Source: Glaciecola sp. UBA2563 (GTDB taxonomy: Bacteria > Pseudomonadota > Gammaproteobacteria > Enterobacterales > Alteromonadaceae). Taken from it: 62,297 bases of DNA. Location: positions 1 through 62,297 of the forward strand of contig DDLV01000030.1 of the NCBI GenBank assembly GCA_002340325.1. Reading direction: 5' to 3'. A program made the translations under genes and the position numbers. Shown one piece after another: positions 29,404 to 37,518 of this stretch (positions within the stretch are counted from its first letter, which is position 1; the number at the start of each line of letters is the position of its first letter). The notes beneath the pieces are model-generated. The model ran no database searches. It was given only the letters and a program-made list of their open reading frames with translations, and was not told the DNA's origin.

Positions 29404-29970
29404 ATGCATCAATTAACAGTTTTCAAATCACTTCTCATGTTATGCATGATCACCATGTCACCGTTTTTACATGCGCAAACAGAGTATAGAGCAATCGAAT
29501 GGATTGAATTAATGCCTGAAGATGACTTGGAAGCATTAATGAATCCTCCTGATTTTTTAGCATCCATTGAGGAAGGGAGTGCTCAAGACAATCTTGATAG
29601 TTTCAAACAGCAAACCGACGAAGACGAAACGGCAAAGCGATTTTACGAAGCCTTAAAGTCCACAGAAGTCATGCCCGAATTTGATAATGTGGATATTCGA
29701 ATACCCGGATTTATCGTGCCGCTCGTTTCTGATGAAGAACAGCGAGTGACTGAGTTTTTCATTGTGCCTTATTTCGGCGCATGTTTGCATTTACCGCCAC
29801 CGCCTCCAAACCAAATTATTTACGCGAAGGCGGCAGAAGGAGTAGTATTGTCAACTCTGTCAATGCCGTTCTGGTTCGAGGGTAATATAAGGATAGAATC
29901 TCACGGTAATGACCTAGGGGCATCGGCATACAGTATGACGGCTGACAATATTGAGCCTTACGACTCATAA
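29404..29970 (+). CDS. DUF3299 protein, first copy
   Basis: This secreted protein of 188 aa has a signal peptide ending near FLHA. The C-terminal DUF3299 domain carries RIPGFIVPL and the signature VPYFGACLHLPPPPPNQ, whose cysteine and histidine could bind metal. It starts a three-gene plus-strand set divergent from the ABC genes. DUF3299 proteins are part of zinc-repressed loci in vibrios; the biochemical role is unknown. Confidence 0.82.
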   Translation: MHQLTVFKSLLMLCMITMSPFLHAQTEYRAIEWIELMPEDDLEALMNPPDFLASIEEGSAQDNLDSFKQQTDEDETAKRFYEALKSTEVMPEFDNVDIRIPGFIVPLVSDEEQRVTEFFIVPYFGACLHLPPPPPNQIIYAKAAEGVVLSTLSMPFWFEGNIRIESHGNDLGASAYSMTADNIEPYDS

Positions 29971-29991
29971 AACATTGATGAAACAAAGACT

Positions 29992-30423
29992 ATGAGAACA
30001 TTCATAACCGCTATTACGTTACTATTCAGTGTTCAATGTGTTGCATGTCAACTTCACGGTTTGAACTTTGGAATTTTTGGCCAACAGTCGGGAAACAATC
30101 AATTTAGTCGAGCGATAAGACCTCCACAACTAGAATTCACTCATCCAAGTTCAATCACTGTTAAAACGTCCGAACAAAACTCTATCCGAGTTAGATATTA
30201 TCAACCGAGCGCTTATGAAAATATAGAAGTATCGATTGTTCCGGGTACAGATATCCAACTTATTTCCGCCGAAAACGTTTCGCTGAACAAGTTGTTTGGT
30301 GCATTTGAGCTTAGTTTTGAAAGCATGTCATCCGGCGAACACCAAATCGAGTTGGCGATAAAAGGGTTAATGAACGGTCGGCCTTATTTTCAAGTACATA
30401 AGATGACTGTGCTTGCAGAATAA
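29992..30423 (+). CDS. Small exported protein of unknown function
   Basis: This 143-aa protein has a signal peptide (FITAITLLFSVQCVAC) that could be cut as either a lipoprotein or a soluble protein. The mature part looks all-beta, immunoglobulin-like (IRVRYYQPSAYENIEVSIV, GEHQIELAIKG). I do not recognise the family. It sits between two DUF3299 genes with 21-nt spacing to the first, so it is probably part of the zinc system, perhaps the small fourth component. Confidence 0.7.
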   Translation: MRTFITAITLLFSVQCVACQLHGLNFGIFGQQSGNNQFSRAIRPPQLEFTHPSSITVKTSEQNSIRVRYYQPSAYENIEVSIVPGTDIQLISAENVSLNKLFGAFELSFESMSSGEHQIELAIKGLMNGRPYFQVHKMTVLAE

Positions 30424-30528
30424 ACACTTTGAAATATTTAACGAACTTGCCGTTGGCTGTTCGGTTTTATACGTCTAATTATCACAATACGGAGAACGTC
30501 GGCGTACGATTGGCGCCTTTCACACAAT

Positions 30529-31197
30529 ATGAAGAAAAAACTTCTCATAACCATAGGGTTTATTGTGTGTATCTTTATCGGTATTCAGTTAGGCAAAACC
30601 GCAAGGTTAATATTCCCTGTCATTCAAGATTATTTGGCATCGATTGAAGCCGTTTATACAACCTCTGATTTGACGTTTTACAGTGAAATATCTTCAATTG
30701 ATTTATACAAGCTTACATGGGAAGAACTTCTCCCGTTTAAAGAACGTGAAGTATTGTCCGAATACCAGCAACGACAGCCAGAAAATGTCGATGAGTTCAC
30801 CTCTCAACTGCTGAAATCATTAGAGGCAGCGTATGACGAGGACTATAAAGCGGCGGCTGTGTCAACAAATACAAACCCAGACATTGATGGTGCGAATGTG
30901 CGTATTTCTGGATTCATTGTGCCGTTAGATTTTCATGAGGACGGCACTATAAACAATATGTTCCTGGTACCGTATTTTGGCGCATGCATCCATTTCCCAC
31001 CCCCACCACCCAATCAAATCCTCTACGCACAGTTAGAAAGTGGACTCGTAAACTTCAGTTTGGAACAAGCTTATGAATTAAAAGGCAGAATGTCACTTGG
31101 ACTATTTGAAGATCCGGCCGGAACAGCAGCCTACATCATAAAAGTCGCAGAGATTAATGAATATTTTGACGAACCTGATGATTTTCGGCAACACTGA
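30529..31197 (+). CDS. DUF3299 protein, second copy
   Basis: This 222-aa protein has an N-terminal signal anchor (LLITIGFIVCIFIGIQLG) and a C-terminal DUF3299 domain with RISGFIVPLD and VPYFGACIHFPPPPPNQ. Outside these blocks it differs strongly from the copy at 29404, so the pair is an old duplication. The membrane anchor contrasts with the apparently free first copy. It is convergent with merC, 10 nt away. Confidence 0.8.
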   Translation: MKKKLLITIGFIVCIFIGIQLGKTARLIFPVIQDYLASIEAVYTTSDLTFYSEISSIDLYKLTWEELLPFKEREVLSEYQQRQPENVDEFTSQLLKSLEAAYDEDYKAAAVSTNTNPDIDGANVRISGFIVPLDFHEDGTINNMFLVPYFGACIHFPPPPPNQILYAQLESGLVNFSLEQAYELKGRMSLGLFEDPAGTAAYIIKVAEINEYFDEPDDFRQH

Positions 31198-31207
31198 TTA
31201 ATTAGTA

Positions 31208-31627
31208 CTAAGCAACGCCTTTGTTGTTGTCATTGACGACGGATGATTGTCTTCTTAGCGAAAGATTCTTCGTATGCCCATAGGCAATAAAAATTGAGCC
31301 AATAACGGTAAGCACTACTTCACCCACGTGACCAACCAAATCATGACCTAAAAATGCAGCGAACGTAATCAACGCTACCCCAAAAACAATAAAACCAATA
31401 ATACTCCAATTTTTAAAACGGATATAACTAGACAACAGCGCAATAAAACTGATTGGAATAATTACGAAAATCAACAATTGATGAAAGTGCTCATCTGCAA
31501 AAAAACCCAATGCAGAAACTGCTGGTAGTATCAACACCAATATTGGTAAGAACAAACAGTGCACTAAACATAGAATAGATAAAAAGATGGCGGACTTATC
31601 GGCGACATCAGTCAACTTCTCTTGCAT
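31208..31627 (-). CDS. MerC-domain membrane protein
   Basis: This 139-aa protein has four membrane segments and the MerC motif LSILCLVHCLFLPILV with a CxxxC pair in the first helix. MerC proteins carry Hg(II) or other soft metals inward; chromosomal copies next to zinc-regulated genes are common, and no other mer gene is present. It lies 42 nt downstream of the DUF2796 gene and should be co-transcribed. Confidence 0.82.
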   Translation of the reverse strand: MQEKLTDVADKSAIFLSILCLVHCLFLPILVLILPAVSALGFFADEHFHQLLIFVIIPISFIALLSSYIRFKNWSIIGFIVFGVALITFAAFLGHDLVGHVGEVVLTVIGSIFIAYGHTKNLSLRRQSSVVNDNNKGVA

Positions 31628-31669
31628 GGCTCTTCCTTAATCCGGCCTTCTATTATCTTTAGTCAGACC

Positions 31670-32365
31670 CTAGTTAAAAACAACACTATTATCGTCTGGA
31701 GATAGCATCTTTGCGCCCTGGGATTTATTCGAGATCCAGTTTGCATCCAGCTTTTCTAAGCTTGAAAACACATCGAAAATAGCAAATGTCATCGAGTCAA
31801 CATTGTTGGTGCAACTAACGACGTAGTTGACCTCAATATCTTTATGGACTTCTTCGTGAGCGTGGTCATGGTCATGCTTATGGTGGTCATGGTCATGCTT
31901 ATGGTGATTGTGGTCATCATTGTGGTGGTCGTGGTCATGGTCATGCTTGTGGTGATCGTGGTCATGCTTGTGGTGGTCATGATCATGCGTGTCGTGGTCA
32001 TGGTCATGTTTAGCTGACGCCAGACCACTCGATTTTTCTACTTTCGAAAAGTCTGTAAACAACTCAGGAATACTCACATCAGAATTCGCCACCGTACAAT
32101 TCCCGTCTATTGAAACGAGATTGGGTACATTGCCAACTTTTCCACTTAATGACTCAACCGCCTGCTTTTGCTCCATTGTCTCTGGAACATGTTCAAACCC
32201 TAAAACATCCGCTGCTGGCAGTACAAATTGAAGTTGCCAGTCATCACCGTCTTGGGCGATAAGCACTTTACCCTGACCATGAACATGCGCATGCTGCGAA
32301 TACACCTGAGTGGATAACAATATCAAACAAATAGTGATCAATGCTTTTAAATTCATTCTTTTCAT
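31670..32365 (-). CDS. zrgA: His-rich zinc-binding DUF2796 protein (ZrgA-like)
   Basis: This periplasmic protein of about 231 aa has a signal peptide ending QVYSQ, followed by HAHVHGQGK, the DUF2796 start. A central stretch of about 55 residues is mostly His and Asp, built from HDHDHHK-like units. It very probably binds zinc and passes it to an uptake system. I chose the ATG at 32365; an in-frame start further up at 32434 would run through the likely operator. MerC follows. The symbol is by analogy with the Vibrio Zrg system. Confidence 0.85.
   Translation of the reverse strand: MKRMNLKALITICLILLSTQVYSQHAHVHGQGKVLIAQDGDDWQLQFVLPAADVLGFEHVPETMEQKQAVESLSGKVGNVPNLVSIDGNCTVANSDVSIPELFTDFSKVEKSSGLASAKHDHDHDTHDHDHHKHDHDHHKHDHDHDHHNDDHNHHKHDHDHHKHDHDHAHEEVHKDIEVNYVVSCTNNVDSMTFAIFDVFSSLEKLDANWISNKSQGAKMLSPDDNSVVFN
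31856..32012. repeat. Short tandem repeat coding the His/Asp stretch
   Basis: This run of 15- and 18-nt units (GGTCATGGTCATGCTT type) on the plus strand encodes the HDHDHHK blocks of ZrgA. Such repeats change length by slippage, so the number of metal-binding residues may vary between strains. Confidence 0.8.
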
Positions 32366-32398
32366 CTTTTGTAAATTTGAACACCCTACCAATTTAAG

Positions 32399-32413
32399 TG
32401 TAATAATATACCA
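32399..32413. promoter_or_regulatory. Candidate Zur operator
   Basis: Read on the minus strand it is TGGTATATTATTACA, 13 of 15 positions the same as the gammaproteobacterial Zur core TGTTATATTATAACA. It lies 33 nt upstream of the ZrgA start, where a repressor would act. I saw no equally good copy before the ABC/DUF3299 pair. Confidence 0.55.
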
Positions 32414-32448
32414 GTTTTGCAGTTTCAAACACACTGATTTGAAAACTA

Positions 32449-33336
32449 TTACACGCTTATGCTTTTGGCCAGTTCGATAAAATCACTAAAGAATTTAATC
32501 TGCTTTTCTCCGTGTCTAACACCTACGTGAATTTGTTTGTGAATGCCTTTTTTACTGAACGTTAATGCCCTAATGTCGAGCGATTCTGCGTATTCATCAA
32601 TCAGCCAACCAGGCAAAGCGCACACTCCTCGACCGGCAGCGACCATTTGCATCATTATTTCAGTTGTTTCAATCACTTTATGTTTCTTGACACTGCATTT
32701 TGCAGGATTTAAAAACTGGCTAAAGATGTCCAACCGCAAAGGTTCAACCGGGTAACTAAATAGCGTTTCTCCTGCTAGCTGTTCTGGCTCAACTTTATGG
32801 AATTGGGCGAGATGATGTGAACCGGACACAACAAGCATGTGTTCATAATCAAAAACAGGAATAAACTCAACCTTGGGTTTATACACTGGATCAGGAGTAA
32901 TCAGAATATCAATCTCGTAATTGTGCAATGCTGCCATTCCGCCGAATGTAAACTCCTGTTTAACATCAATATCAACTGTCGACCATCTCTCAAGAAATGG
33001 TTCAATAACCCTTAGAAGCCATTGATAACAAGGATGGCATTCCATACCTATTCGAAGTGAGCCTAACTGTCCTTTTGCCATCTGCCCAATAATACGCTCG
33101 GTGTGAGCAAATTGCGGTAACACTCTTTCAGCCAGTTTTAGCATGTGCTCCCCAGCCGATGTCAACCTTAAGGTTCGTCCCTCTTTGATCCAAATCTCGG
33201 TAGCAATTTGCCCCTCTAGTTTTTTGATACTATGACTTAATGCGGATTGAGACAAGTGAAGTGAGTCTGCTGCGTTGGTTAGCGTTCCGTGCTTTTTTAT
33301 CGCTGCGAGTATTTCTAAATGGACACGTTCTAACAT
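32449..33336 (-). CDS. metR: MetR-like LysR regulator of methionine synthesis
   Basis: This 295-aa LysR protein has HTH HGTLTNAADSLHLSQSALSHSIKKLE and the conserved effector-domain segment RIGMECHPCYQWL, found in MetR, where homocysteine acts as co-inducer. It diverges from the DUF1852/MetE-like pair, with a perfect MetR box between them. It should activate those genes and repress itself. The length is close to the 300-317 aa usual for MetR. Confidence 0.85.
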   Translation of the reverse strand: MLERVHLEILAAIKKHGTLTNAADSLHLSQSALSHSIKKLEGQIATEIWIKEGRTLRLTSAGEHMLKLAERVLPQFAHTERIIGQMAKGQLGSLRIGMECHPCYQWLLRVIEPFLERWSTVDIDVKQEFTFGGMAALHNYEIDILITPDPVYKPKVEFIPVFDYEHMLVVSGSHHLAQFHKVEPEQLAGETLFSYPVEPLRLDIFSQFLNPAKCSVKKHKVIETTEIMMQMVAAGRGVCALPGWLIDEYAESLDIRALTFSKKGIHKQIHVGVRHGEKQIKFFSDFIELAKSISV

Positions 33337-33368
33337 AAGATCTCGTCGGTCAGCTTAGTGATAAATTA

Positions 33369-33381
33369 TGAATTTATTTCA
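33369..33381. promoter_or_regulatory. MetR binding site
   Basis: TGAATTTATTTCA matches the MetR consensus TGAA-N5-TTCA exactly. It lies 33 nt from the metR start and about 146 nt before the DUF1852 gene. A weaker TGAA half-site follows at about 33392. Confidence 0.75.
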
Positions 33382-33526
33382 TAGAATGATGTGAAATTAT
33401 CATTATTTTTCTTTAATTCCCATCTTTATAATCTTTTTTAGACGTCTATCCATCCAAACGAATTAGGTGTGGATGAATATGTTCACAATGATTACCGCTT
33501 ACAAGCAAACAGATTAAGAGACGACC

Positions 33527-34504
33527 ATGAAACAAGAGTTCACGTTTACCATCAATCGAATCTGTTTCGATGAAAATTATCATCCAGCAGACAATACGCG
33601 ACTCACCACCAATTTTGCGAATCTTGCCAGAGGCGAGAAGCGACAAGAAAATCTGCGAAACGCTTTAAGAATGATCGATAACCGGTTTAATGCGCTAGCA
33701 CATTGGGATAATCCAAATGCTGACCGTTATTCTCTGCAATTGGAAATAGTTTCGGTTGATATTGACGTTGAAGGAAACGGAACAACTTTTCCTACTATTG
33801 AAGTATTAAAAACCAATATTTTGGACAACAAAACAAACAAACTCACTGAAGGTATTGTAGGGAACAATTTCTCGTCCTATGTTCGGGACTACGATTTTAG
33901 CGTGTTGTTGCAAGCGCACAATAAAAGGCAGAAATCGTTTAGTATTCCGGATAATTTTGGAGAGCTACATGGAAAACTATTCCAAGCCTTCCTGCACTCA
34001 AAATGCTTTACCGAGAATTTTAGCAAACCGCCGGTAATCTGCTTGAGTGTGTCTGATACTAAAACATATCATCAAACAGAAAACCATCACCCAACACTTG
34101 GTATTGAATACAAAGCCAGCGAGTCTTCTTTAACAGAACAGTATTTCAAAAAGATGGGGCTGCAAGTGCGTTACTTCATGCCCCAAAACAGTGTAGCGCC
34201 TTTCGCTTTTTACCATGTTGGTGACCTGCTTAACGACTACACAAATCTAGAGCTGATAAGCACGATTAGTACAATGGAAACTTTTCAAAAAATCTATCGC
34301 CCTGAGATATACAATGCGCACTCTGCTGCTGGTAAACGTTATCGACCAAACTTAAGACAGAAAGACCACTCCCTAACGCAGATTGTTTATGATCGTGATG
34401 AGCGCAACCACTTAGCGATTGAACAAGGAAGATTTGCCGAAGAGCACTTCATTAAGCCGTACCGAACCATCTTAAGGGAATGGACATCTAGTTCTTCTCT
34501 TTAA
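33527..34504 (+). CDS. mesX: DUF1852 protein, MesX-type methionine synthase partner
   Basis: This 325-aa cytoplasmic protein of family DUF1852 begins FTFTINRICFDENYHPADNTRLTTNFANLARG, given here only as its key blocks FTINRICFDENY and RLTTNFANLA. DUF1852 genes sit beside short MetE-like genes and were named MesX because the MesD type of folate-independent methionine synthase needs them and oxygen. Here it precedes the MetE-like gene by 40 nt and follows a MetR box. Its chemistry is not known; it may help oxidise or release a methyl donor. Confidence 0.82.
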   Translation: MKQEFTFTINRICFDENYHPADNTRLTTNFANLARGEKRQENLRNALRMIDNRFNALAHWDNPNADRYSLQLEIVSVDIDVEGNGTTFPTIEVLKTNILDNKTNKLTEGIVGNNFSSYVRDYDFSVLLQAHNKRQKSFSIPDNFGELHGKLFQAFLHSKCFTENFSKPPVICLSVSDTKTYHQTENHHPTLGIEYKASESSLTEQYFKKMGLQVRYFMPQNSVAPFAFYHVGDLLNDYTNLELISTISTMETFQKIYRPEIYNAHSAAGKRYRPNLRQKDHSLTQIVYDRDERNHLAIEQGRFAEEHFIKPYRTILREWTSSSSL

Positions 34505-34544
34505 TTTTTTACAACCCTATTTTGTCTTTTTAGAGGCCTTAATC

Positions 34545-35576
34545 ATGCAAACGTTATTACCCACATCTACGGCAGGTAGCTTGCCAAAACCCTCTTGGCT
34601 TGCTCGTCCTGAAACACTTTGGTCACCTTGGAAGCTTCAAGATGATGAGTTATATGAAGGCAAACGTGACGCCTTGCTATTGTCATTACGCGAACAGCGA
34701 CAAGCGGGAATTGATATCGTCAGTGACGGCGAGCAAACACGCCAGCACTTTGTGACGACTTTTATCGAGCATCTCAGTGGCGTCGATTTTCAACAGAAAA
34801 AAACAGTAAGAATTCGAAATCGGTATGACGCAAGCGTGCCTACAGTGTTGAGTGAAGTAGCGCGTACAAAACCTGTTTTTGTCGATGATGCTAAATTCTT
34901 ACGTCAACAAACAAAACAACCCATAAAGTGGGCACTGCCTGGGCCTATGACCATGATTGATACACTCTATGATGCACATTATAAAAGCAGAGAAAAGCTT
35001 GCGTGGGAATTTGCATCCATACTCAATCAAGAGGCAAAAGAACTTGAAGCGGCAGGTGTTGATATCATCCAGTTTGACGAACCTGCTTATAATGTGTTTT
35101 TCGATGAGGTTAACGATTGGGGTATAGCTGCACTAGAAAGGGCTATCGAAGGACTAAAGTGCCAAACATGCGTTCATATTTGTTATGGATACGGGATTAA
35201 AGCCAACACTGCTTGGAAGAAAACACTTGGATCAGAGTGGAGGCAATACGAAGCAATTTTTCCAAAACTACAGAGATCTAACATCGATATGGTGTCGTTG
35301 GAATGCCAAAATTCGCGCGTTCCCATGGAACTTATTGGGCTCATTAGAGGAAAAAAAGTGATGGTGGGTGCTATAGATGTGGCGACAAATGCGATAGAGA
35401 CACCTAAAGAAGTGGCGGACACTTTGAGAAAAGCTCTACAATTCGTTGATGCTGATAAGCTCTATCCTTGCACAAATTGCGGCATGGCACCCTTGTCGAA
35501 AAACATTGCAAACGCTAAATTGTCGGCTCTCCATTTAGGCGCTGAAATCATCCGCGAAGAGCTAAGAAATAGCTAA
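34545..35576 (+). CDS. mesD: MesD-type short MetE-like methionine synthase
   Basis: This 343-aa protein equals the C-terminal catalytic domain of cobalamin-independent methionine synthase, without the folate-binding N-terminal half. Zinc ligands are visible as the histidine in CVHICYGYG and the cysteine in YPCTNCGMAPL; IQFDEPAY is another core motif. The single-domain size and DUF1852 neighbour place it in the folate-independent MesD family, so the methyl donor is not methyl-tetrahydrofolate and is unknown. Confidence 0.85.
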   Translation: MQTLLPTSTAGSLPKPSWLARPETLWSPWKLQDDELYEGKRDALLLSLREQRQAGIDIVSDGEQTRQHFVTTFIEHLSGVDFQQKKTVRIRNRYDASVPTVLSEVARTKPVFVDDAKFLRQQTKQPIKWALPGPMTMIDTLYDAHYKSREKLAWEFASILNQEAKELEAAGVDIIQFDEPAYNVFFDEVNDWGIAALERAIEGLKCQTCVHICYGYGIKANTAWKKTLGSEWRQYEAIFPKLQRSNIDMVSLECQNSRVPMELIGLIRGKKVMVGAIDVATNAIETPKEVADTLRKALQFVDADKLYPCTNCGMAPLSKNIANAKLSALHLGAEIIREELRNS

Positions 35577-35735
35577 TGAAGGCGTTGAGGTTAATATATT
35601 GAAAATGACAAATGTTCACTTCTTGAGATGCACTATCGACCAAATGGCATGTTGCTGATGATACGGTTACATGATATCAATTCATTCTTTTCGTAATAGC
35701 GATCATTTGATCCTTTGAAGTGTGAAACAAATTTA

Positions 35736-36488
35736 ATGGCGAATGAAGTTGAATCAAAACTTAAGAGATTTGAAATAAAAGTATTGCTTTTGCAGATCAG
35801 GGACAACCCAAGCGTAAGAAAAGAAGAGTTTGACAGCTTTGTATCATTTTCAAAGGTGTCACCTGAGCAAATGACAATACTAAATGTCTTTGATACCCCC
35901 GAGTTTACACCTCAGGTCATAGATGACTACGATGCATTAATTGTTGGAGGTGCCAGTGAAGCCAGCGTGCTAGAGCCGCAGAACTATCCATTTGTTCCGC
36001 ATTGTGTAGAAATGCTCAAGTACTGCCATCAAATAGGCAAACCTGTCTTCGCGTCATGCTTTGGCTTCCAATTGGCCGTGCTGGCATTGGGCGGTTCAAT
36101 TGTCAGAGATTTAAAAGATTTCGAAACGGGCTCTATTCCAATAACGTTAACGAAAGCGGCTGCCTCAGACCCAATCTTTGCTGACACGCCCAATCCTTTT
36201 TATGCTGTGAGTGTGCATCGCGAACGCGCACCACAGCTTCCTGATAATTGTGAATTACTCGCCTATACAGACAAATGTCCACATGCATTCAAAGTGAAAG
36301 ATGCGCCATTTTGGGCATTTCAATTCCATCCAGAAGTGGATAAAGCGGTCTTAGTTGAACGACTAGGACAGTTCAAAGAGCAGTACACGCAAAATGAAGC
36401 ACATTTTAAAGAGATAACTGAGAATGCTGAAGAGACACCGTTTTCGAACGCACTTTGTGCAAACTTTTTTGATTTATTTGATAATTAA
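35736..36488 (+). CDS. Class I glutamine amidotransferase-like protein
   Basis: This protein of about 250 aa has the GATase1 fold. The nucleophile elbow is FASCFGFQLAVLALGG and the catalytic His-Glu pair is FQFHPEVD. It is a free-standing member like the GuaA-type amidotransferases of unknown partner, some of which are gamma-glutamyl hydrolases. The ATG at 35736 was preferred to a TTG at 35715. It follows mesD on the same strand after 159 nt. A functional link to methionine is possible, not shown. Confidence 0.85.
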   Translation: MANEVESKLKRFEIKVLLLQIRDNPSVRKEEFDSFVSFSKVSPEQMTILNVFDTPEFTPQVIDDYDALIVGGASEASVLEPQNYPFVPHCVEMLKYCHQIGKPVFASCFGFQLAVLALGGSIVRDLKDFETGSIPITLTKAAASDPIFADTPNPFYAVSVHRERAPQLPDNCELLAYTDKCPHAFKVKDAPFWAFQFHPEVDKAVLVERLGQFKEQYTQNEAHFKEITENAEETPFSNALCANFFDLFDN

Positions 36489-36536
36489 ACTATTCGCAGA
36501 ATTTTTAGCAAATACTGCTGAAAACAAACTTTTGGC

Positions 36537-37471
36537 TTAATTTAGCCTCTCCTCTACTTGCTCTTTTGTCGGAGGATGGCAGCCGATTTTTTCAACATTC
36601 ATTGTGGCTGCCATTACACCAAACTTCAAAGCACTTTTAAGTCGTTCAGTATCTCGGTTCCCGGGAGAATAATCATCTCTCAACATTTTCGACAACATTG
36701 CGGAGAAAAAAGTATCGCCAGCACCAACAGTATCGCCAAAGGCACGAGGAGGAAAACTGCCTTCTGAATATCTAGTTCTTCCGCTAGTAGTCGAACACCT
36801 CCACTGCCCATTGTAAGAATAACAATGCCATTTGTCGTGGAACGCTGAAGTTCAAGCGCATGCATTTCAGGAGCTTGATTCAATCCCATCAACTCAAGGT
36901 CCTCATCACTCACTTTCACGATATCTGCTAGCGCCACTATCTGTTTAACAGCGTCGATGTAACTGGCATGATTTAATTCAACGCCTTTGCGTATATTAAT
37001 ATCAATACTTATGAGAACCCCTCGTGCTTTAAGTGTTTTAATCACGGGGCTTAAAATCGGTAGCATCTTTGGTACTAGTGCCAACGAACCAGTGTGAAAC
37101 AGTTCGACGTCGTTAGGTACGTTTTCCAATAAATCTTCTGTGGTTACATCCAAATCAGCAACGCCCTCTCGATATAACTGATAGTCGGGCTGGCCATTCG
37201 AATCCTTATACACGAGTGCAAGCGATGTTACTTTGGGTGATCGATTGCCGTTGGGAATTTTGATACTCTCATTACAAGCCATCTTGTATATTTGGCCTCC
37301 CATTTCATCATTTGAAATAGGCGATAAGTAAGACGTATTCAGCCCTTGCCGCGCAAAACTCCTAGCGACATTAAATGGTGATCCGCCAACAAATGGAAGA
37401 TACTCACCTGATGGTTGCTGTATTAAATCTATAAGCGCCTCACCAAAGACGCCAACACTAATTGCCCTCAT
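36537..37471 (-). pseudogene. PfkB-family sugar kinase (fructokinase-like), frameshifted
   Basis: The first 235 codons read as a PfkB kinase (GEALIDLIQQPSGEYLPFVGGSPFN, shown by the blocks GEALIDL and VGGSPFNVA). After ELDIQ near 36765 the frame leaves homology; the correct continuation EGSFPPRAFGDTVGAGDTFFSAML is in another frame and runs to the stop at 36537-36539. One lost base explains it. The lost segment holds GAGD, with the catalytic aspartate, so the frame as read gives no active enzyme. It may be a true lesion or a sequencing error. It follows the symporter gene and would phosphorylate the imported sugar. Confidence 0.8.
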
Positions 37472-37518
37472 AATCTCTTTCCAACCAATTATTACAATAC
37501 TGTCCGTACTCTATCACT

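Noticed and set aside
31856..32012. Short repeats as a CRISPR array
   Set aside because: Units are 15-18 nt without unique spacers and encode the His/Asp stretch of a real protein.
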